Shown: positions 36,201-43,141 of the stretch, piece by piece | Position numbering within the stretch: the stretch's first letter is position 1 | How the letters are laid out: the number at the start of each line of letters is the position of its first letter | Assembly: GCA_001695595.3 (NCBI GenBank) | Contig: MBPM02000267.1 | Span: 1-43,141, forward strand | Length of the DNA stretch: 43,141 nucleotides | Origin: Plasmopara viticola | Lineage: Eukaryota > Oomycota > Peronosporomycetes > Peronosporales > Peronosporaceae | Direction: 5' to 3' | Made by a program: the position numbers and the translations under genes | Notes under the pieces: model-generated | Told to the model about the DNA's origin: nothing | The model's database searches: none | The model's input: only the letters and a program-made list of their open reading frames with translations

Positions 36201-38299
36201 TATTCGCTTAGTTGTGGCTCTATTGCGTCTGCGCACGTCTAGAATGATAGAAAGGACGTATCATGGCCGTACATGATCTCAGCACTTCAAAGCGAATATT
36301 CGCTTAGTTGTGGCTCTATTGCGTCTGCGCACGTCTAGAATGATAGAAAGGACGTATCTATGGCCGTACATCATCTCAGCACTTCAAAGGTGCAAATATT
36401 CGCTTAGTTGTGGCTCTATTGCGTCTGCGCACGTCTAGAATGATAGAAAGGACGTATCTATGGCCGTACATCATCTCAGCACTTCAAAGAGCGAATATTC
36501 GCTTAGTTGTGGCTCTATTGCGTCTGCGCACGTCTAGATGATAGAAAGGACGTATCTATGGCCGTACATCATCTCAGCACTTCAAAGGTGCAAATATTCG
36601 CTTAGTTGTGGCTCTATTGCGTCTGCGCACGTCTAGAATGATAGAAAGGACGTATCTATGGCCGTACATCATCTCAGCACTTCAAAGAGCGAATATTCGC
36701 TTAGTTGTGGCTCTATTGCGTCTGCGCACGTCTAGAATGATAGAAAGGACGTATCTATGGCCGTACATCATCTCAGCACTTCAAAGAGCGAATATTCGCT
36801 TAGTTGTGGCTCTATTGCGTCTGCGCACGTCTAGAATGATAGAAAGGACGTATCTATGGCCGTACATCATCTCAGCACTTCAAAGGTGCGAATATTCGCT
36901 TAGTTGTGGCTCTATTGCGTCTGCGCACGTCTAGAATGATAGAAAGGACGTATCTATGGCCGTACATCATCTCAGCACTTCAAAGGCGAATATTCGCTTA
37001 GTTGTGGCTCTATTGCGTCTGCGCACGTCTAGAATGATAGAAAGGACGTATCTATGGCCGTACATCATCTCAGCACTTCAAAGGTGCGAATATTCGCTTA
37101 GTTGTGGCTCTATTGCGTCTGCGCACGTCTAGAATGATAGAAAGGACGTATCTATGGCCGTACATCATCTCAGCACTTCAAAGAGCGAATATTCGCTTAG
37201 TTGTGGCTCTATTGCGTCTGCGCACGTCTAGAATGATAGAAAGGACGTATCTATGGCCGTACATCATCTCAGCACTTCAAAGGCGAATATTCGCTTAGTT
37301 GTGGCTCTATTGCGTCTGCGCACGTCTAGAATGATAGAAAGGACGTATCTATGGCCGTACATCATCTCAGCACTTCAAAGAGCGAATATCGCTTAGTTGT
37401 GGCTCTATTGCGTCTGCGCACGTCTAGTATGATAGAAAGGACGTATCTATGGCCGTACATCATCTCAGCACTTCAAAGGTGCAAATATTCGCTTAGTTGT
37501 GGCTCTATTGCGTCTGCGCACGTCTAGTATGATAGAAAGGACGTATCTATGGCCGTACATCATCTCAGCACTTCAAAGAGCGAATATTCGCTTAGTTGTG
37601 GCTCTATTGCGTCTGCGCACGTCTAGAATGATAGAAAGGACGTATCTATGGCCGTACATCATCTCAGCACTTCAAAGGTGCGAATATTCGCTTAGTTGTG
37701 GCTCTATTGCGTCTGCGCACGTCTAGAATGATAGAAAGGACGTATCTATGGCCGTACATCATCTCAGCACTTCAAAGGTGCGAATATTCGCTTAGTTGTG
37801 GCTCTATTGCGTCTGCGCACGTCTAGAATGATAGAAAGGACGTATCTATGGCCGTACATCATCTCAGCACTTCAAAGCGAATATTCGCTTAGTTGTGGCT
37901 CTATTGCGTCTGCGCACGTCTAGAATGATAGAAAGGACGTATCTATGGCCGTACATCATCTCAGCACTTCAAAGCGAATATTCGCTTAGTTGTGGCTCTA
38001 TTGCGTCTGCGCACGTCTAGAATGATAGAAAGGACGTATCTATGGCCGTACATCATCTCAGCACTTCAAAGGCGAATATTCGCTTAGTTGTGGCTCTATT
38101 GCGTCTGCGCACGTCTAGAATGATAGAAAGGACGTATCTATGGCCGTACATCATCTCAGCACTTCAAAGAGCGAATATTCGCTTAGTTGTGGCTCTATTG
38201 CGTCTGCGCACGTCTAGAATGATAGAAAGGACGTATCTATGGCCGTACATCATCTCAGCACTTCAAAGGTGCGAATATTCGCTTAGTTGTGGCTCTATT

Positions 38300-41200
38300 G
38301 CGTCTGCGCACGTCTAGTATGATAGAAAGGACGTATCTATGGCCATACATGATCTCAGCACTTCAAAGGTGCAAATATTCGCTTAGTTGTGGCTCTATTG
38401 CGTCTGCGCACGTCTAGAATGATAGAAAGGACGTATCTATGGCCGTACATCATCTCAGCACTTCAAAGCGAATATTCGCTTAGTTGTGGCTCTATTGCGT
38501 CTGCGCACGTCTAGAATGATAGAAAGGACGTATCTATGGCCGTACATCATCTCAGCACTTCCAAAGAGCGAATATTCGCTTAGTTGTGGCTCTATTGCGT
38601 CTGCGGACGTCTAGTTTATAGAAAGGACGTATCTATGGCCGTACATCATCTCAGCACTTCAAAGGTGCGAATATTCGCTTAGTTGTGGCTCTATTGCGTC
38701 TGCGCACGTCTAGAATGATAGAAAGGACGTATCTATGGCCGTACATCATCTCAGCACTTCAAAGGCGAATATTCGCTTAGTTGTGGCTCTATTGCGTCTG
38801 CGCACGTCTAGAATGATAGAAAGGACGTATCTATGGCCGTACATCATCTCAGCACTTCAAAGGCGAATATTCGCTTAGTTGTGGCTCTATTGCGTCTGCG
38901 CACGTCTAGAATGATAGAAAGGACGTATCTATGGCCGTACATCATCTCAGCACTTCAAAGGTGCGAATATTCGCTTAGTTGTGGCTCTATTGCGTCTGCG
39001 CACGTCTAGAATGATAGACAGGTCGTATCATGGCCATACATGATCTGAGCACTTCAAAGGTGCGAATATTCGCTTAGTTGTGGCTCTATTGCGTCTGCGC
39101 ACGTCTAGAATGATAGAAAGGACGTATCTATGGCCGTACATCATCTCAGCACTTCAAAGGTGCGAATATTCGCTTAGTTGTGGCTCTATTGCGTCTGCGC
39201 ACGTCTAGAATGATAGAAGGACGTATCTATGGCCGTACATGATCTCAGCACTTCAAAGGTGCAAATATTCGCTTAGTTGTGGCTCTATTGCGTCTGCGCA
39301 CGTCTAGAATGATAGAAAGGACGTATCTATGGCCGTACATCATCTCAGCACTTCAAAGCGAAATTCGCTTAGTTGTGGCTCTATTGCGTCTGCGCACGTC
39401 TAGAATGATAGAAAGGACGTATCTATGGCCGTACATCATCTCAGCACTTCAAAGGTGCAATATTCGCTTAGTTGTGGCTCTATTGCGTCTGCGCACGTCT
39501 AGAATGATAGAAAGGACGTATCTATGGCCGTACATCATCTCAGCACTTCAAAGCGAATATTCGCTTAGTTGTGGCTCTATTGCGTCTGCGCACGTCTAGA
39601 ATGATAGAAAGGACGTATCTATGGCCGTACATCATCTCAGCACTTCAAAGGCGAATATTCGCTTAGTTGTGGCTCTATTGCGTCTGCGCACGTCTAGAAT
39701 GATAGAAAGGACGTATCAATGGCCATACATGATCTCAGCACTTCAAAGGTGCAAATATTCGCTTAGTTGTGGCTCTATTGCGTCTGCGCACGTCTAGAAT
39801 GATAGAAAGGACGTATCTATGGCCGTACATCATCTCAGCACTTCAAAGGTGCGAATATTCGCTTAGTTGTGGCTCTATTGCGTCTGCGCACGTCTAGATG
39901 ATAGAAAGGACGTATCTATGGCCGTACATCATCTCAGCACTTCAAAGGTGCAAATATTCGCTTAGTTGTGGCTCTATTGCGTCTGCGCACGTCTAGTATG
40001 ATAGAAAGGACGTATCTATGGCCGTACATCATCTCAGCACTTCCAAAGAGCGAAAAATTCGCTTAGTTGTGGCTCTATTGCGTTTGCGCACGTCTAGTAT
40101 AATAGAAAGGACGTATCTATGGCCGTACATCATCTCAGCACTTCAAAGGAGCAATATTCGCTTAGTTGTGGCTCTATTGCGTCTGCGCACGTCTAGATGA
40201 TAGAAAGGACGTATCTATGGCCGTACATCATCTCAGCACTTCAAGAAGGCGAATATTCGCTTAGTTGTGGCTCTATTGCGTCTGCGCACGTCTAGAATGA
40301 TAGAAAGGACGTATCTATGGCCGTACATCATCTCAGCACTTCAAAGCGAATATCGCTTAGTTGTGGCTCTATTGCGTCTGCGCACGTCTAGTATGATAGA
40401 AAGGACGTATCTATGGCCGTACATCATCTCAGCACTTCAAAAGAGCGAATATTCGCTTAGTTGTGGCTCTATTGCGTCTGCGCACGTCTAATGATAGAAA
40501 GGACGTATCTATGGCCGTACATCATCTCAGCACTTCAAAGTGCGAATATTCGCTTAGTTGTGGCTCTATTGCGTCTGCGCACGTCTAGAATGAGAAAGGA
40601 CGTATATGGCCGTACATCATCTCAGCACTTCAAAAAGCGAATTCGCTTAGTTGTGGCTCTATTGCGTCTGCGCACGTCTAGAATGATAGAAAGGACGTAT
40701 CTATGGCCGTACATCATCTCAGCACTTCAAAGGTGCGAATATTCGCTTAGTTGTGGCTCTATTGCGTCTGCGCACGTCTAGAATGATAGAAAGGACGTAT
40801 CTATGGCCGTACATCATCTCAGCACTTCAAAGCGAACGAACGCTTAGTTGTGGCTCTATTGCGTCTGCGCACGTCTAGTATGATAGAAAGGACGTATCTA
40901 TGGCCGTACATCATCTCAGCACTTCAAGAGGGCGAATATTCGCTTAGTTGTGGCTCTATTGCGTCTGCGCACGTCTAGAATGATAGAAAGGACGTATCAA
41001 TGGCCGTACATGATCTCAGCACTTCAAAGGTGCAAATATTCGCTTAGTTGTGGCTCTATTGCGTCTGCGCACGTCTAGAATGATAGAAAGGACGTATCTA
41101 TGGCCGTACATCATCTCAGCACTTCAAAGGTGCGAATATTCGCTTAGTTGTGGCTCTATTGCGTCTGCGCACGTCTAGAATGATAGAAAGGACGTATCTA

Positions 41201-43141
41201 TGGCCGTACATCATCTCAGCACTTCAAGAGGGCGAATATTCGCTTAGTTGTGGCTCTATTGCGTCTGCGCACGTCTAGAATGATAGAAAGGACGTATATG
41301 GCCATACATGATCTCAGCACTTCAAAGGTGCGAATATTCGCTTAGTTGTGGCTCTATTGCGTCTGCGCACGTCTAGAATGATAGAAAGGACGTATCAATG
41401 GCCATACATGATCTCAGCACTTCAAAGGTCGAATATTCGCTTAGTTGTGGCTCTATTGCGTCTGCGCACGTCTAGAATGATAGAAAGGACGTATCTATGG
41501 CCGTACATCATCTCAGCACTTCCAAAGAGCGAATATTCGCTTAGTTGTGGCTCTATTGCGTCTGCGCACGTCTAGTATGATAGAAGGACGTATCAATGGC
41601 CGTACATCATCTCAGCACTTCAAAGCGAATATTCGCTTAGTTGTGGCTCTATTGCGTCTGCGCACGTCTAGAATGATAGAAAGGACGTATCTATGGCCGT
41701 ACATCATCTCAGCACTTCAAAGAGCGAAATATCGCTTAGTTGTGGCTCTATTGCGTCTGCGCACGTCTAGTATGATAGACAGGACGTATCAATGGCCATA
41801 CATGATCTCAGCACTTCAAAGGTGCAAATATTCGCTTAGTTGTGGCTCTATTGCGTCTGCGCACGTCTAGAATGATAGAAAGGACGTATCTATGGCCGTA
41901 CATCATCTCAGCACTTCAAAGGTGCGAATATTCGCTTAGTTGTGGCTCTATTGCGTCTGCGCACGTCTAGTATGATAGAAAGGACGTATCTATGGCCGTA
42001 CATCATCTCAGCACTTCAAAGTGCAAATATTCGCTTAGTTGTGGCTCTATTGCGTCTGCGCACGTCTAGAATGATAGAAAGGACGTATCTATGGCCGTAC
42101 ATCATCTCAGCACTTCACAAGAGCGAATATTCGCTTAGTTGTGGCTCTATTGCGTCTGCGCACGTCTAGAATGATAGAAAGGACGTATATGGCCGTACAT
42201 CATCTCAGCACTTCAAAGGGCGAATATTCGCTTAGTTGTGGCTCTATTGCGTCTGCGCACGTCTAGTATGATAGAAAGGACGTATTATGGCCGTACATCA
42301 TCTCAGCACTTCAAAGGTGCGAATATTCGCTTAGTTGTGGCTCTATTGCGTCTGCGTCTGCACGTCTAGAATGATAGAAGGACGTATCTATGGCCGTACA
42401 TCATCTCAGCACTTCAAAGAGCGAATATTCGCTTAGTTGTGGCTCTATTTCTTGCGTCTGCGCACGTCTAGTATGTAGAAAGGACGTATCTGGCCGTACA
42501 TCATCTCAGCACTTCAAAGGTGCGAATATTCGCTTAGTTGTGGCTCTATTGCGTCTGCGCACGTCTAGTATGATAGAAAGGACGTATCTATGGCCGTACA
42601 TCATCTCAGCACTTCAAAGGTGCGAATATTCGCTTAGTTGTGGCTCTATTGCGTCTGCGCACGTCTAGAATGATAAGGAAGACGTATCTATGGCCGTACA
42701 TGATCTCAGCACTTCCAAAGAGCGAATATTCGCTTAGTTGTGGCTCTATTGCGTCTGCGCACGTCTAGAATGATAGAAAGGACGTATCAATGGCCATACA
42801 TGATCTCAGCACTTCAAAGGTGCAAATATTCGCTTAGTTGTGGCTCTATTGCGTCTGCGCACGTCTAGAATGATAGAAAGGACGTATCTATGGCCGTACA
42901 TCATCTCAGCACTTCACAAAAGCGAATTCATGCTTAGTTGTGGCTCTATTGCGTCTGCGCACGTCTAGTATGATAGAAAGGACGTATCTATGGCCGTACA
43001 TCATCTCAGCACTTCAAAGGTGCAAATATTCGCTTAGTTGTGGCTCTATTGCGTCTGCGCACGTCTAGTATGATAGAAAGGACGTATCAATGGCCGTACA
43101 TCATCTCAGCACTTCAAAGGTGCAAATATTCGCTTAGTTGT
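38300..43141 (+). repeat. Outer, more variable part of the right array
   Basis: Type B or B-like units return (near 38,345, 39,030, 39,720, 41,305, 41,400, 41,790 and 42,790), with GACAGG again at 39,018 and 41,778. TAGTATG units and odd linkers increase: GCGAAAAATTCGC near 40,051, GCGAACGAACGC near 40,832, GCGAAATATCGC near 41,725 and GCGAATTCATGC near 42,921. Several copies are rearranged (GCGGACGTCTAGTTTATAG near 38,604; GAATGAGAAAGG near 40,588). Monomers remain + strand and head-to-tail to the end of the window. Confidence 0.85.
42345..42690 (+). repeat. Cluster of rearranged monomers
   Basis: Consecutive units are irregular. At about 42,348 TTGCGTCTGCGTCTGCACG has a small internal duplication where TTGCGTCTGCGCACG is expected. 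At about 42,445 CTCTATTTCTTGCGTCTG has a 4-bp insertion. At about 42,470 TAGTATGTAGAAAGG and GTATCTGGCC are shortened. At about 42,671 GATAAGGAAGACG replaces GATAGAAAGGACG. The density of unusual changes exceeds that of the surrounding DNA. Confidence 0.7.

Larger units (their letters stand above)
23000..38300 (+). repeat. Homogenised core of the right array
   Basis: Nearly every monomer is type A with identical text from TTGTGGCTCTATTGCGTCTG through CATCTCAGCACTTCAA. Differences are almost confined to the linker (AAAGGTGCG, AAAGGTGCA, AAAGAGC, AAAGC, AAAGGC, AAGAGC), one base at TAGAATG or TAGTATG, and recurrent short deletions (GTATCATGGCC, TAGAAGGACG, TCTAGATGATAG). Long stretches such as 28,050-30,300 show essentially no substitutions. 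This fits recent amplification by unequal exchange or replication-based expansion, although assembly collapse or over-polishing could exaggerate the uniformity. No gene or insertion is present. Confidence 0.88.
11856..43141 (+). repeat. Right satellite array, about 100-bp monomers on the plus strand
   Basis: Roughly 315 head-to-tail copies of the same monomer as the left array, now on the + strand, with no interruption to the window end, which cuts a monomer at CGCTTAGTTGT. The best-conserved core is TTGTGGCTCTATTGCGTCTG followed by CGCACGTCTAG, then GATAGAAAGGACGTATC, TGGCC and CATCTCAGCACTTC. Main alternatives are TAGAATGATAG or TAGTATGATAG, GAAAGG or GACAGG, the A or B form of the TGGCC segment, and linker forms AAAGGTGC, AAAGAGC, AAAGC, AAGAGC and AAAGGC. 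Unit length is 100 bp near the junction and mostly 95-100 bp further out because of the linker. No unique sequence, gene or mobile element was found inside. Confidence 0.97.

Noticed and set aside
1..43141. CRISPR array
   Set aside because: There are no unique spacers. The full 95-100 bp unit repeats contiguously and every segment is shared among copies.
11856..43141. CENP-B box in the monomer (ATTCGCTTAGTTGTGG region)
   Set aside because: Only TTCG matches; the required A and CGGG positions do not fit the canonical motif.
1..43141. Iteron-type replication origin or plasmid repeat cluster
   Set aside because: Hundreds of about 100-bp copies over more than 43 kb with no replication gene or unique DNA do not resemble iteron clusters.
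1..43141. Telomere repeats, tRNA or rRNA genes
   Set aside because: No short telomere-like motif runs and no conserved tRNA or rRNA segments were seen in any part of the monomer.

Overview
The window is one uninterrupted block of tandem satellite DNA. Every stretch I read belongs to a single monomer family of about 95-100 bp (ancestral-looking length 100 bp, about 46% G+C). There are roughly 120 monomers on the left and 315 on the right. Both window edges cut through a monomer, so the array continues beyond them. I see no gene, RNA gene, transposon, telomere repeat, CRISPR array or unique sequence. A contiguous satellite array this long points to eukaryotic heterochromatin (centromeric, pericentromeric or subtelomeric). 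I do not recognise the family and cannot name the organism.

The monomer in + orientation runs: palindromic linker GCGAATATTCGC, then TTAGTTGTGGCTCTATTGCG, TCTGCGCACGTCTAGAATGA, TAGAAAGGACGTATCTATGG, CCGTACATCATCTCAGCACT, and TCAAAG(GT or A)GC back to the linker. Two recurring classes can be told apart. Type A has CTATGGCCGTACATCATCTC. Type B has CAATGGCCATACATGATCTC, often with GACAGG in place of GAAAGG.

Layout. (1) 1-11,855: monomers on the - strand. 1-10,010 is rich in small indels; 10,011-11,855 is strictly 100-bp periodic. (2) 11,855/11,856: a sharp orientation switch. (3) 11,856-16,300: + strand monomers rich in substitutions, strictly 100 bp up to about 14,357, with 5-mer and 6-mer higher-order repeats. 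(4) about 16,300-20,200: alternating B-A dimers of about 200 bp. (5) 20,200-23,000: a mixed transition. (6) 23,000-38,300: a highly homogenised core dominated by type A monomers, with local dimer and 7-monomer repeats. (7) 38,300-43,141: more variable again.

The main signal is architectural. Two oppositely oriented arrays diverge from a junction flanked by the oldest-looking monomers, and homogeneity rises away from it. The many short open frames arise because 99 bp is 33 codons, so a stop-free frame stays open across consecutive 99-bp monomers; I do not regard any as a gene.
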